A stretch of 64,000 nt of DNA, taken from JAWRCU01 sp033542235. GTDB lineage: Bacteria; Pseudomonadota; Alphaproteobacteria; Rhizobiales; Rhizobiaceae. Positions 25,644-33,839 of the stretch are shown one piece after another. The first letter of the stretch is position 1; the number at the start of each line of letters is the position of its first letter. The stretch spans positions 62,001 to 126,000 of the forward strand of contig NZ_JAWRCU010000012.1 in assembly GCF_033542235.1 (NCBI RefSeq), in the 5' to 3' direction. A program made the position numbers and the translations under genes. The notes beneath the pieces were generated by a model. That model saw only the letters and a list, made by a program, of their open reading frames with translations, was not told the origin of the DNA and made no database searches.

Positions 25644-26897
25644 ATGGAAGAACTGATTCCGAGGCTCGGACTTGCTTTGGCGATCGGCCTCCTCGTGGGG
25701 TTGGAGCGCGGCTGGCGCGAGCGCGACGCGCCGGACCGCAGCCGTACGGCCGGCATCCGCACCTACGGTATTTCGGGACTGCTCGGCGGTATCGCGGCAG
25801 CCCTGGCCAATGCGCTCGGCTCGGCATCGGTGCTCATCGCTGGCTTCATCGGATTCGCGGCTGTCTTTGCATCGTTCAAATGGCGTGAGGCCGAGCATGA
25901 TGAGGACTTCAGCGTCACCGGCGTCATCGCCGGGCTTGCGGTCTTCGCGCTCGGCGCGCTTGCTGTGGCCGGCGACCACCGAGCGGCTGCCGCCGCCGGT
26001 GCCGGATTGGCCGGAGTGCTCGCCAGCCGGGAAATTCTTCATGGGCTGCTTAGAAGGCTGACATGGCTGGAGCTTCGATCCGCGCTGATCCTGGCGGTTA
26101 TGACGGCGATCGTGCTGCCGCTGCTGCCAAACCGGACAATCGACCCCTGGGGCGGACTCAACCCCTGGGAGGTCTGGTTCTTCACGGTTCTGACCGCCGC
26201 CATTTCCTTTCTCGGCTATGTTGCGGTGCGTGTCCTCGGAACGACCCGGGGCCTCGTGGTCAGCGCGTTGGCCGGCGCAGTGATTTCCTCGACAGCTGTC
26301 ACTCTTACTCTCGGCCGTGCCGCCAAGACCGACGGCGACGCAATGCCCAAAGCAGGCGCGGCTTCGCTCGCAGCAATGGTCTCGATCACGCGCGTATGTG
26401 TGATTGCTGCGATCGTGCAGCCTCAAGTCCTGGGCACGATCGGCCTGACGGCCCTGGCGGCCGCACTCGGCTTCGGCCTAAGCGGGATGCTGCTGTTGGT
26501 CAGGATCAGCGATGGCCCTGTTGTCGACCAGGCAGCACGCAGCCCGTTCGAACTGGGACCCTTGCTTGCGTTCGCTCTCCTGTTCGGCAGCGTGTCGACT
26601 GTTAACGCGGCCCTGGCAAGCCATGTCGGCGAGGGCGGGCTCGTGACGACCTCCGCGATTTCCGGCGCGCTCGATGTTGACGTGGCCGTGCTCAGTACTC
26701 TGCGCCTGGTTGGAACGTCTGCGAGCGCAGCAGCGGTCGGCGAGGCTGTGCTCGCCGCGATCGCAGTGAACTCGCTGGTGCGGCTGGCGATGGCGGTGGC
26801 AATCGCCCCGGCGCGCTTCTGGATTCCGCTACTCGCTGCAACCGCATGTGCCACCGGCTTCGCCGTCACGGCGTTCCTGTTCCTGCCTCGCTTCTAA
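25644..26897 (+). CDS. MgtC/DUF4010-type membrane protein
   Basis: 417 residues with about 11-12 membrane segments. The N-terminal part (LGLALAIGLLVGLERGWRER, then RTAGIRTYGISGLLGGIAAA) is the MgtC/SapB domain; the rest is the DUF4010-type membrane domain (VSALAGAVISSTAVTLTLGR). MgtC proteins modulate ATP synthase and growth at low Mg2+ in pathogens; this longer fused family is uncharacterised. It ends the DUF302-trxC operon. A strong hairpin follows at 26965. Confidence 0.88.
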   Translation: MEELIPRLGLALAIGLLVGLERGWRERDAPDRSRTAGIRTYGISGLLGGIAAALANALGSASVLIAGFIGFAAVFASFKWREAEHDEDFSVTGVIAGLAVFALGALAVAGDHRAAAAAGAGLAGVLASREILHGLLRRLTWLELRSALILAVMTAIVLPLLPNRTIDPWGGLNPWEVWFFTVLTAAISFLGYVAVRVLGTTRGLVVSALAGAVISSTAVTLTLGRAAKTDGDAMPKAGAASLAAMVSITRVCVIAAIVQPQVLGTIGLTALAAALGFGLSGMLLLVRISDGPVVDQAARSPFELGPLLAFALLFGSVSTVNAALASHVGEGGLVTTSAISGALDVDVAVLSTLRLVGTSASAAAVGEAVLAAIAVNSLVRLAMAVAIAPARFWIPLLAATACATGFAVTAFLFLPRF

Positions 26898-26964
26898 TCA
26901 GATCGATTCGAAGCAATCGGCGTGGGCGACCCAACATGAACTCACGCCGCTCTAAATTGAGACG

Positions 26965-26988
26965 AGAGCGGGCGCAGTCGCCCGCTCT
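26965..26988. terminator. Bidirectional rho-independent terminator
   Basis: AGAGCGGGCG (26965-26974) pairs with CGCCCGCTCT (26979-26988) over a CAGT loop, followed by TTAC. It lies between the convergent MgtC-like and EF-hand genes. Confidence 0.75.
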
Positions 26989-27015
26989 TACAATATGTCC
27001 GATCTACGCGCTGCC

Positions 27016-27498
27016 TCAGTCGGCCTTGTGCTCCATGCGACGCTTCCAGGGACGAAGTTCGGACTTCTCGATCTTGCCATCGTCGTTGCGATCCATGACC
27101 GCAAATCGTTTCGCCTTCTGCTTTTCGATTTCCGCCAGCGTGACCGTGCCATCTCCGTTTATATCGAGCCGGCGTGTCGCACGCTCCACCTTGCGTTCGA
27201 GGATGGCCTTCTCGATCATTGCGGTGATCTCATCCTGGCTGAGGATCCCGTCTCCGTTTGCGTCCGCCTTCTTCAGACGATCCATGTTGGTAAATTCAGC
27301 GAGGTCGACCGCGCCGTCCTTGTTCGCATCGAGCCTCGCAAAGCCCGGGCCTTTATGATGCCAGGCATGATGCTCGTGCTTCCCCGTCTTTTCGACCGCG
27401 GCGGCGGGCGCTTGCGCTGCGGCAGGGGCTTGGGCAAAAGCGCTTGTGGCCAAAATCGCGGCGGCACCGGAAAGAATAACTGCGCTTAATATTTTCAC
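27016..27498 (-). CDS. Exported four-EF-hand protein
   Basis: 160 residues from GTG 27498, preceded by AGGAGAG. The signal peptide is MKILSAVILSGAAAILATSA (cleavage near AFAQA), followed by an Ala/Pro/Gln and His-rich linker (KTGKHEHHAWHHKG). Four EF-hand loops follow: DANKDGAVDLAE, DANGDGILSQDE, DINGDGTVTLAE and DRNDDGKIEKSE. It is a probable periplasmic calcium-binding protein (calmodulin-like, CasA-type in rhizobia). The His-rich linker could bind transition metals. Confidence 0.9.
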   Translation of the reverse strand: MKILSAVILSGAAAILATSAFAQAPAAAQAPAAAVEKTGKHEHHAWHHKGPGFARLDANKDGAVDLAEFTNMDRLKKADANGDGILSQDEITAMIEKAILERKVERATRRLDINGDGTVTLAEIEKQKAKRFAVMDRNDDGKIEKSELRPWKRRMEHKAD

Positions 27499-27825
27499 GA
27501 GACTCTCCTGGTTCAGGCATAGTTCAGAACAGTCAAAAGTAACGTTTGTTATTTTGAATGAGTAGAAGTTATGTGATGGCGGATGAACGCAATATGAATG
27601 TTGTGATTAAAAATCTGTAATGTACGACGCGCAGGAGCGAACTTCAAAGGTCAGAAAGTTAGTTATGAATCGTCAATCTGAGATGGCCCAGTTCCACTGG
27701 CGAGCGGCCATGTTCCGCGGGACTCCGGCAGCAGGCAATCTGGGCTTGGCCCGCGATGCGCTTTGACGTCGATCAAGGGAGCCGACGGCCAGCCCGGCTA
27801 TTGTCGGCTCACAAGGAGATCAGTC
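27499..27825. other. Divergent intergenic region
   Basis: 327 bp between the EF-hand gene (minus) and the 128-residue protein gene (plus). An AT-rich stretch (about 27530-27625) lies upstream of the EF-hand gene and may hold its promoter. A FixK box is at 27763. No gene is seen. Confidence 0.6.
27763..27776. promoter_or_regulatory. FixK/FNR box
   Basis: TTGACGTCGATCAA fits the anaerobox consensus. At -41.5 it predicts a start near 27811, just before the AAGGAGAT ribosome site and 15 nt before ATG 27826. Confidence 0.82.
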
Positions 27826-28212
27826 ATGATCGACGCGAAGGACCTGACCGCGAATTTTCGCAATGTGAGATTGCTGCTCGCGCGCGAGAAAGGCCGTCCG
27901 GAAGGCGGGCGCCACGAAGGCTATGACCTTCTCGTGCCGCTGGATCAGAACGGCCATCTCGATGGCCGTGAGTGGAAAACGCATCAGGAATTTTGTCGTG
28001 TACGGCATTTCACTGACGCCGGCGACGCACGTGTCGGACGTTTACGGCGCAAGCCCGGCGGCCAGTGGTATTTCGACTATGTGGCAGGCGACCGCGACGA
28101 CGAGGTCGGCTTCCGCCTCGGCGAGGAGCGTTTCGTGACCGGGGAATACGTCTCGATCAAGAGCAACGGCGCGATGCACACCTATCAAGTCGCGAGAGTG
28201 GAGAAGCCCTGA
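27826..28212 (+). CDS. Conserved hypothetical protein, 128 residues
   Basis: The start is ATG 27826, six nt after AAGGAGAT (27813-27820). The protein is soluble and charged: DLTANFRNVRLLLAREKGRP, then HEGYDLLVPLDQNGHLDGRE and KPGGQWYFDYVAGDRDDEVG. No domain is recognised. The short leader downstream of an anaerobox suggests strong low-oxygen induction. It heads a likely operon with the 79-residue protein and a flavodoxin-fold oxidoreductase. Nothing in the sequence shows an activity. Confidence 0.75.
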   Translation: MIDAKDLTANFRNVRLLLAREKGRPEGGRHEGYDLLVPLDQNGHLDGREWKTHQEFCRVRHFTDAGDARVGRLRRKPGGQWYFDYVAGDRDDEVGFRLGEERFVTGEYVSIKSNGAMHTYQVARVEKP

Positions 28213-28263
28213 CGCTAAGCGCGGCTTCCCGTTGCCGCTGCGCAAGAAAGTTCGGAGCTTGCC

Positions 28264-28503
28264 ATGACCAACTGGGTCAAGTGCCATCACAAATCCAAGG
28301 ATCTGACAATTCATGTCAATCTGGAGCTGGCCACTCACATCATCGAGCATCCTTGGGGCTCACGCATTTGCTGGCCCTATGAGGGCGAAGACGGCAGCTA
28401 TCTGGATGTCAAGGAAAAGCCTTCCGACCTGTTGATGCATAACTGCGGAACCGATGCGACCGGTACCTCGAGGGCGGGAGGGTTGGTCCCTCGTGACTCG
28501 TAG
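28264..28503 (+). CDS. Hypothetical protein, 79 residues
   Basis: ATG 28264 has a GGAG upstream. The sequence MTNWVKCHHKSKDLTIHVNL has Cys-His-His, a possible metal site, followed by THIIEHPWGSRICWPYEGED. No family is recognised. It lies 51 bp after the 128-residue protein gene and 34 bp before the flavodoxin-fold gene on the same strand, so it is probably expressed with them. Confidence 0.55.
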   Translation: MTNWVKCHHKSKDLTIHVNLELATHIIEHPWGSRICWPYEGEDGSYLDVKEKPSDLLMHNCGTDATGTSRAGGLVPRDS

Positions 28504-28537
28504 CGCCTCGAACCAGGTTAGAGCAGAGCAATAGAAG

Positions 28538-29128
28538 ATGCCTCGCCGTATTCTGCTCGTCATCGGCCACCCGGATCCGGGGCCGCAGCGTCTCTGCCGG
28601 GCGCTCGCCAAGTCCTATGCCGAGGGTGTCGAGCGAGGCGGGCACATCCTGCGCCTGATCGATATCGCCGCTATCGACTTCCCTGTTCTCCGCAGGGCGG
28701 AGGATTTCGAACATGGCGCGGTTCCCGAAAGCCTGAAGTCGGCGGCAGAGGCTGTCGTCTGGGCAGAGCACCTGGTATTCGTCTTTCCGCTTTGGCTGGG
28801 CACGATGCCGGCCCTGCTGAAGGCCTTTCTCGAGCAGGTGATGCGACCGGGAGTCGCCTTCGCCTACCCTGAGAAAGGCGGAGGATTTCCCAAGACCCTT
28901 CTTGCCGGCCGCTCGGCTCGTGTCGTCGTTACCATGGGCATGCCGGGGCTCTTCTATCGCTTCTGGTTCCTGGGCCACGGCATCGCCGGCATGCGCCGCA
29001 ACATCCTGAATTTTGTCGGCATCAAGCCCGTGCACGAGACTCTGTTCGGCATGGTCGGTTCGGGCGGCGACAAGAAGCACGGCAAGTGGCTCGAGCAGAT
29101 GCGTAGGCTCGGCGAGCGGGCAGGGTAG
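28538..29128 (+). CDS. Flavodoxin-fold NAD(P)H:quinone oxidoreductase
   Basis: 196 residues. The flavodoxin-like start RRILLVIGHPDPGPQRLCRA, the FMN-contact segment HLVFVFPLWLGTMPALLKAF and the loop VVVTMGMPGLFYRFWFLGHG match the NAD(P)H dehydrogenase (quinone)/KefF-MdaB family. It probably makes two-electron transfers from NAD(P)H to quinones or related electrophiles with FMN. It is the third gene after the anaerobox at 27763. The C-terminal region after about 140 is longer than in KefF. Confidence 0.87.
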   Translation: MPRRILLVIGHPDPGPQRLCRALAKSYAEGVERGGHILRLIDIAAIDFPVLRRAEDFEHGAVPESLKSAAEAVVWAEHLVFVFPLWLGTMPALLKAFLEQVMRPGVAFAYPEKGGGFPKTLLAGRSARVVVTMGMPGLFYRFWFLGHGIAGMRRNILNFVGIKPVHETLFGMVGSGGDKKHGKWLEQMRRLGERAG

Positions 29129-29230
29129 GGCGTCGGACCGAAAAAGGCTTGGCGGTTTTCGGACAAATCCGATGCGCAGACAAAGTGGTTAAAGCGGCGT
29201 GCGACGCGCGCCACTCCATCCGAACCCTCT

Positions 29231-30214
29231 TTACGGGATCAGCACCGCCGCGCCGCTCAGCTTTCCCGAGCGCAGGTCATCGAGCGCCTGGTTGGCTGAT
29301 TCCAGTGGGTAGGGCCTGGTATGGGTGCGCACGCCTGCGCGCGCGGCTATCGGAAAGAACTCCTCGGCATCGCGGCGGGTCAGGTTGGCAACCGACACGA
29401 GCTCGCGCTCCTCCCACAGCAGCCGGTAGGGCATGCTCGGAATGTCGCTCATGTGGATGCCGCCGCAAACCACCCTGCCGCCCTTGCGAACCGCGTGCAG
29501 CGCGGCCGGAACCAAGTCTCCGACAGGGGCGAAGATGATCGCAGCGTCGAGAGGATCGGCCGGGTTCTCGTCGGAGCCGCCTGCCCATGTCGCGCCGAGC
29601 GAGCGCGCAAAGGCCTGCGCGTCGGTATCGCCGTGGCGCGTGAAGGCAAAGATCTGCCGGCCTTGCCAAATGGCGACCTGGGCGATGATGTGGGCGGCGG
29701 CGCCGAAGCCGTAGAGGCCGAGCCTTTTTCCGTCGCAGGCCTTCTTCAGCGATCGCCAGCCGATCAGTCCGGCGCAGAGCAGCGGCGCCTGCGATGCCGG
29801 ATCGACGTCAGCGTCTAGATCGAAGGCGTAAGCCGCATCCGCTATCGCGTGGCTGGCAAAGCCGCCGTCGCGCGTATAGCCGGTAAATTGCGGCCGGTCG
29901 CAGAGGTTTTCCATGCCCTGTTTGCAGTAGGAGCACGCGCCGCAAGTGTGTCCGAGCCAGGGGACGCCGACTCGTCGGCCAAGCCTGGTTGAATCGACCC
30001 CTTTGCCGACCGATTCCACGATACCGACGATCTCATGACCGGGAATTACCGGCAGTTTCGGATCAGGCAAATCGCCGTCGATCACGTGCAGGTCGGTCCG
30101 GCAGACGGCGCATGCCTCGATCTTCAAGCGAATTTCGCCGTGGCCGGGTTCCGGGTCAGGCCGTTCGATCGGTCGCAGCGGCTGCCCGACTTTCTCCAGG
30201 ATCATCGCCCTCAT
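29231..30214 (-). CDS. Zinc-dependent alcohol dehydrogenase (AdhP-like)
   Basis: 327 residues from ATG 30214, five nt after GGAG; an upstream frame to 30244 is not needed. Catalytic zinc residues are in ACAVCRTDLH and PGHEIVGIVE. The structural zinc loop is CGACSYCKQGMENLC. A Rossmann segment RLGLYGFGAAAHIIAQVAIW binds NAD(H). It belongs to the medium-chain alcohol dehydrogenases that oxidise small alcohols or reduce aldehydes. It is divergent from fixL, and the box at 30336 lies between them. Confidence 0.93.
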   Translation of the reverse strand: MRAMILEKVGQPLRPIERPDPEPGHGEIRLKIEACAVCRTDLHVIDGDLPDPKLPVIPGHEIVGIVESVGKGVDSTRLGRRVGVPWLGHTCGACSYCKQGMENLCDRPQFTGYTRDGGFASHAIADAAYAFDLDADVDPASQAPLLCAGLIGWRSLKKACDGKRLGLYGFGAAAHIIAQVAIWQGRQIFAFTRHGDTDAQAFARSLGATWAGGSDENPADPLDAAIIFAPVGDLVPAALHAVRKGGRVVCGGIHMSDIPSMPYRLLWEERELVSVANLTRRDAEEFFPIAARAGVRTHTRPYPLESANQALDDLRSGKLSGAAVLIP

Positions 30215-30335
30215 GACAACTCCAATGCACGGCCGTTTGGGCATCGCCGGGGTGAGATCGAATCTTCACCTCACGATTGAGCGTGGGCAATCCGCTCGAT
30301 GATCTGAACCATCGGGCAACTCGAGCGCTGGCGCG

Positions 30336-30349
30336 TTGACTCGGATCAA
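30336..30349. promoter_or_regulatory. FixK/FNR box
   Basis: TTGACTCGGATCAA fits the anaerobox. At -41.5 it predicts starts near 30301 for the alcohol dehydrogenase (leader 87 nt) or near 30384 for fixL (leader 75 nt to ATG 30459). It could also give feedback control of fixLJ. Confidence 0.75.
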
Positions 30350-30458
30350 TCAGGCTCGGGTGGATTTGCGCCAATTCCGCCATTAGGATGGCCGACTGGG
30401 GATGGGCCGCCACCGGGGAGGCGACCGTTCGTCCCAAGGAACAATGTGCCGGCGAGCC

Positions 30459-31964
30459 ATGACCGATCATTTCAGCCGCGTACTGTATTCCGTCTCTTCC
30501 AGCCCACGTCAAAGAGTAATCGGATACGCGGTTGCTGTCGGGGCGGTCGCGGCCGCTTTTGTGCTCCGCCTTTCGCTTCAGGGAGTACTCGGGGACCGTG
30601 TGCTCTTCGCGCTCTTCGTTCCGGCAATCCTCCTTGCCTCGATTGCCGGTGGCATGGGCCCGGGACTCACATCGCTTGTTCTGACGCTGCTGGCCATGCT
30701 CAGCATCCGTGCCTTTCAGATCGGCGACGCTCGTGGTGCCGTAGAACTAGTCATAGTCATCCTCGTCGGGCTTGCCATTGTCGCGGCGGGAGAACTGCTG
30801 CACCGGGCCTGGCGATCGATCAGTCAGACGAAGCGAATTCTCGACGAACGAGAGGCTCATCTGAGCTCCATCCTCGACACCGTGCCAGATGCGACGATCG
30901 TCATCGACAAGGCCGGCAAGATCATGTCCTTCAACGCGTCTGCCATCCGCCAGTTTGGCTATGAGGAGAATGAAGCCATCGGCCAGAATGTCAAAATTCT
31001 TATGCCGGAGCCCTATCAAAGCGCCCATGACGCCTACATCAACAGATATATCGAGACGGGCGAGAGACGCATCATCGGGATCGATCGCGTGGTGGTCGGA
31101 CGGCGCAAGGACGGCTCCACCTTCCCGATGAAGCTTGCCGTCGGTGAGATGAAGTCCGGCGACCAGACATATTTCACCGGGTTCGTTCGGGATTTGACGG
31201 AAAGAGAAGAGACCGCGGCGCGCCTGCAAGAGATTCAGGGCGAACTCGCCCGACTTGCTCGCCTGAACGAACTCGGCGAAATGGCGTCGACGCTTGCCCA
31301 TGAGTTGAACCAGCCACTCTCTGCCATTGCAAACTACGCGCAGGGCAGCGCGCGCGTATTGCGCGACATGCCGGATGCGCTCTCGACGAGGTTGCGCGAA
31401 GCGTTGGAGGAAATATCCAGGCAATCGCTTCGGGCTGGCCAGATCATTCGCCATCTGCGGGAGTTCGTGATGCGCGGCGACACCGAGAGGGCGCCGGAGG
31501 ATATTCGCAAGCTCGTAGAGGAGGCCGGCGCTCTGGCGCTGGTTGGCTCGAGAGAGCTAGGCGTCCGATCGGTTTTCGCCTTCGCGCCGGGCGCGGAGCT
31601 CGTCTTGGCCGACAGGGTACAGATCCAGCAGGTTTTGATCAACCTGATGCGCAATGCCATGGAGGCGATGCGCGACAGCGAAACGCGCCTGCTTACAATA
31701 CGCACGACGCCATCCGGGCCAAACAAGGTGATGGTCGAGGTCTCGGATACCGGTCCGGGAATTCCGGAAGAAATCGCCTCTCAGCTCTTCCGGCCATTCG
31801 TCACCACCAAGGCGAGCGGCATGGGGATTGGGCTATCGATTTCCAAGCGTATCGTCGAAGCGCATGGCGGTATGATAGAGGTCTGCCGAAACGCGCAAGG
31901 CGGAGCCACCTTCCGCTTCACCTTGCCGGCCTACAAGGATGACGAGCCGCATGGAGATCGGTGA
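30459..31964 (+). CDS. fixL: Oxygen-sensing histidine kinase FixL
   Basis: 501 residues from ATG 30459; in-frame ATGs at 30402 and 30444 are alternatives. Four N-terminal membrane helices (about 18-115) precede a heme-PAS domain (about 130-255). The proximal heme ligand is His190 in YQSAHDAYINRY and the distal Arg210 is in IIGIDRVVVG, as in known FixL. The phospho-acceptor is His281 in STLAHELNQPLSA, followed by the HATPase domain (NLMRNAMEAMRD, SDTGPGIPEE, ASGMGIGLSIS). When oxygen leaves the heme it phosphorylates FixJ. It overlaps fixJ by 14 bp. Confidence 0.95.
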   Translation: MTDHFSRVLYSVSSSPRQRVIGYAVAVGAVAAAFVLRLSLQGVLGDRVLFALFVPAILLASIAGGMGPGLTSLVLTLLAMLSIRAFQIGDARGAVELVIVILVGLAIVAAGELLHRAWRSISQTKRILDEREAHLSSILDTVPDATIVIDKAGKIMSFNASAIRQFGYEENEAIGQNVKILMPEPYQSAHDAYINRYIETGERRIIGIDRVVVGRRKDGSTFPMKLAVGEMKSGDQTYFTGFVRDLTEREETAARLQEIQGELARLARLNELGEMASTLAHELNQPLSAIANYAQGSARVLRDMPDALSTRLREALEEISRQSLRAGQIIRHLREFVMRGDTERAPEDIRKLVEEAGALALVGSRELGVRSVFAFAPGAELVLADRVQIQQVLINLMRNAMEAMRDSETRLLTIRTTPSGPNKVMVEVSDTGPGIPEEIASQLFRPFVTTKASGMGIGLSISKRIVEAHGGMIEVCRNAQGGATFRFTLPAYKDDEPHGDR

Positions 31965-32568
31965 CTACATCGTCCACATCGTCGATGACGAGGAGCCAGT
32001 CAGGAAATCCCTGGCATTTCTGCTGACGGTGGCAGGCTTTACCGTCCGCCTGCACGACTCCGCCACCGCCTTCGCGGCAACGGCGCCGTCGATCAAGAAC
32101 GGCTGCCTGGTGACTGACCTCAGAATGCCGGACATGAGCGGAGTCGAGCTTCTTCAGAAGTTGCGTAATTTGCCGACGAGAATCCCTTCCATTGTCATCA
32201 CGGGCCACGGCGACGTTCCGATGGCCGTCGAAGCCATGAAGGCGGGCGCGCTCGATTTCATCGAAAAGCCGTTTGAGGATGAGGTGCTCATCGATGCTAT
32301 CAAGCGCGCAGCCGAGGAACTGTCCAAAGACAACGCCGAGCAGGACGTGTCCGCAATAAGAGCCCGGCTCGGACTTTTGAGCGATCGGGAGCGCGAAGTA
32401 TTGTCCGGCGTCGTTGCTGGCCTGCCGAACAAGACGATCGCGTACGATCTCGACATCAGCCCACGCACGGTCGAGGTCCATCGAGCGAATGTGATGGCCA
32501 AGATGGAAGCAAGGAGCCTTCCCGAACTCGTCCGCATGGCCCTCGCCGCCCACTTCGATCTCAAGTGA
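31951..32568 (+). CDS. fixJ: Response regulator FixJ
   Basis: 205 residues from ATG 31951, the usual FixJ length; ATG 31939 lies against its own ribosome site. The receiver has Asp12-Asp13, phospho-Asp56 (CLVTDLRMPDMSG) and the Lys in DFIEKPFED. The LuxR-type output is LSDREREVLSGVVAGLPNKT and RTVEVHRANVMAKMEARSLP. Phospho-FixJ activates fixK in rhizobia; a matching motif lies upstream of fixK at 33040. Confidence 0.96.
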   Translation: MEIGDYIVHIVDDEEPVRKSLAFLLTVAGFTVRLHDSATAFAATAPSIKNGCLVTDLRMPDMSGVELLQKLRNLPTRIPSIVITGHGDVPMAVEAMKAGALDFIEKPFEDEVLIDAIKRAAEELSKDNAEQDVSAIRARLGLLSDREREVLSGVVAGLPNKTIAYDLDISPRTVEVHRANVMAKMEARSLPELVRMALAAHFDLK

Positions 32569-32591
32569 TTCCGTCAAGCTCGAAGCGCGCT

Positions 32592-32605
32592 TTGATTTAC
32601 CGCAA
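32592..32605. promoter_or_regulatory. FixK-type box (variant)
   Basis: TTGATTTACCGCAA fits TTGA/C-N6-T/GCAA with the same CGCAA half as the box at 11308. At -41.5 it predicts a start near 32640, 42 nt before GTG 32682. Confidence 0.5.
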
Positions 32606-32681
32606 TGCGTCCCGCTTCCGGCCTGCCTAGGATGCCGCAAGGATGGTCGGGTGACCGTCCGTTGCCAGAGAAAGATCACTT

Positions 32682-33047
32682 GTGAGTCCACATCACACCA
32701 TTTTGGTCGTGGTACCGGACGACGACCTGCGGCGCTCGATCATCTTCGCATTGGAGTCGGAAGGCTTTGGTTTGTCGGTTACCTCACAGCTGCCGGCTCT
32801 CTCCGACTGTCCGCAGGTGTCGGCCGTCGACTGTATCGTCGTCGACGAGAATGCGATCGATGTTCGCAGCGGAGGATGGGAGCGGCTTGGCAGCCTGGGC
32901 CGACCGGCCATTCTCCTGATCGACACGCTTCGAGAGATACCTCCGGAATTTGCGCATACGGCGGTCATGAAGCCGTTGCTCGGGTCGTCCCTCGTCGATG
33001 CGGTCGCGAACAGTTTGGCAGCCGGCGCTCTGCGGCAGGCTACGTAG
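32682..33047 (+). CDS. Stand-alone receiver-domain protein
   Basis: 121 residues from GTG 32682. The sequence folds as a response-regulator receiver with no output domain: acidic pocket VVVPDDDLRRS (Asp13-15), candidate phospho-Asp55 (CIVVDEN), Thr82 (LLIDTLRE) and Lys97 (AVMKPLL). All key receiver residues therefore seem present, although spacing and overall sequence are divergent. It lies between fixJ and fixK, and its stop is inside the FixJ-type motif of fixK. It could draw phosphate from FixL or modulate the cascade, in the manner of anti-kinase FixT, but it is not a recognised FixT. Confidence 0.65.
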   Translation: MSPHHTILVVVPDDDLRRSIIFALESEGFGLSVTSQLPALSDCPQVSAVDCIVVDENAIDVRSGGWERLGSLGRPAILLIDTLREIPPEFAHTAVMKPLLGSSLVDAVANSLAAGALRQAT

Positions 33048-33053
33048 TTTCCC
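33040..33053 (+). promoter_or_regulatory. FixJ-type binding motif upstream of fixK
   Basis: CTACGTAGTTTCCC resembles the GTAnGTAGTTTCCC-type element known in rhizobial fixK promoters that FixJ binds. It lies 77-90 bp before the fixK ATG and overlaps the stop codon of the receiver gene (33045-33047), so the fixK promoter is partly inside that gene. Confidence 0.65.
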
Positions 33054-33129
33054 GTACGGACCTAACCGAATTTTTCGCGATTGCGATTTGCGCGATTGAT
33101 CTCTCCACAGCATTCACCGGGAGCGGATC

Positions 33130-33783
33130 ATGACCATCCACACGATCAAGGGATTTTCGACGGTATCGACAAGAACCGAAGGCGGACCAGACGCCTTGCA
33201 GGGTCTGTTTCCGATCTCGGCGCAGCCGATTTCGTTCTACTCGGCAGGCTCCGAGATTTATGCGCAAGGCGAGGAGGCACAGAACCTGTACCAGGTGGGC
33301 TTCGGTTGCGTGCGGATCTACCGGCTGCTTGCCGATGGCCGCAGGCAGATTTCTGCTTTCCACATGAGCGGCGAGGTTTTCGGGTTCGAAGCCGGCGGCA
33401 CGCATCATTTTTTTGCGGAGGCTGTCGGCGCTACCGGTATTCGCACGGCACGCCTTTCATCGGGCACCGAGACGGCGCACAAGATCCTGCCGCTGGCGCT
33501 GCAAGGCCTGGTGCGTGCCCAGGAGCACCTCCTGGTGCTTGGGCGCCAGAATGCCACGGAACGGGTTGCGGCATTTCTTCTGGATATGGCGGAGCGGCAA
33601 GGTAGCCTCGACCAGTTTGAGCTGCCGATGTCCCGCAGCGATATTGCCGATTATCTGGGGCTGACGATCGAGACGGTATCACGCGTCTTTTCCAAGCTGA
33701 GGCAGCAGCGGATCATCCAGCTGTCCGGCAACCGCAGTGTTGTGATCTCCAATTGGCGTGCGCTGAGAGATATGAACGAGTAG
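33130..33783 (+). CDS. fixK: CRP/FNR-family regulator FixK
   Basis: 217 residues from ATG 33130, six nt after GGGAGCG. A cyclic-nucleotide-type beta-roll (SAGSEIYAQGEEAQNLYQVG) is followed by a dimer helix and the winged HTH (MSRSDIADYLGLTIETVSRV). The recognition helix has the E-T-V-S-R pattern that reads TTGA. There is no N-terminal FNR-type Cys cluster, so it should not sense oxygen directly and depends on FixLJ for expression. It probably activates the anaeroboxes listed here. Confidence 0.95.
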   Translation: MTIHTIKGFSTVSTRTEGGPDALQGLFPISAQPISFYSAGSEIYAQGEEAQNLYQVGFGCVRIYRLLADGRRQISAFHMSGEVFGFEAGGTHHFFAEAVGATGIRTARLSSGTETAHKILPLALQGLVRAQEHLLVLGRQNATERVAAFLLDMAERQGSLDQFELPMSRSDIADYLGLTIETVSRVFSKLRQQRIIQLSGNRSVVISNWRALRDMNE

Positions 33784-33839
33784 GCGGAGGATCTGCCTGG
33801 TCGGACGAACTATTCTTCCTGCGTGGTCCAACCCGACGA

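Noticed and set aside
30747..31454. 235-residue minus-strand frame
   Set aside because: Antisense to fixL.
33060..33110. Possible further FixK box before fixK
   Set aside because: The TTGCGATTTGCGCGATTG stretch does not fit TTGA/C-N6-T/GCAA; the FixJ-type motif explains the promoter better.
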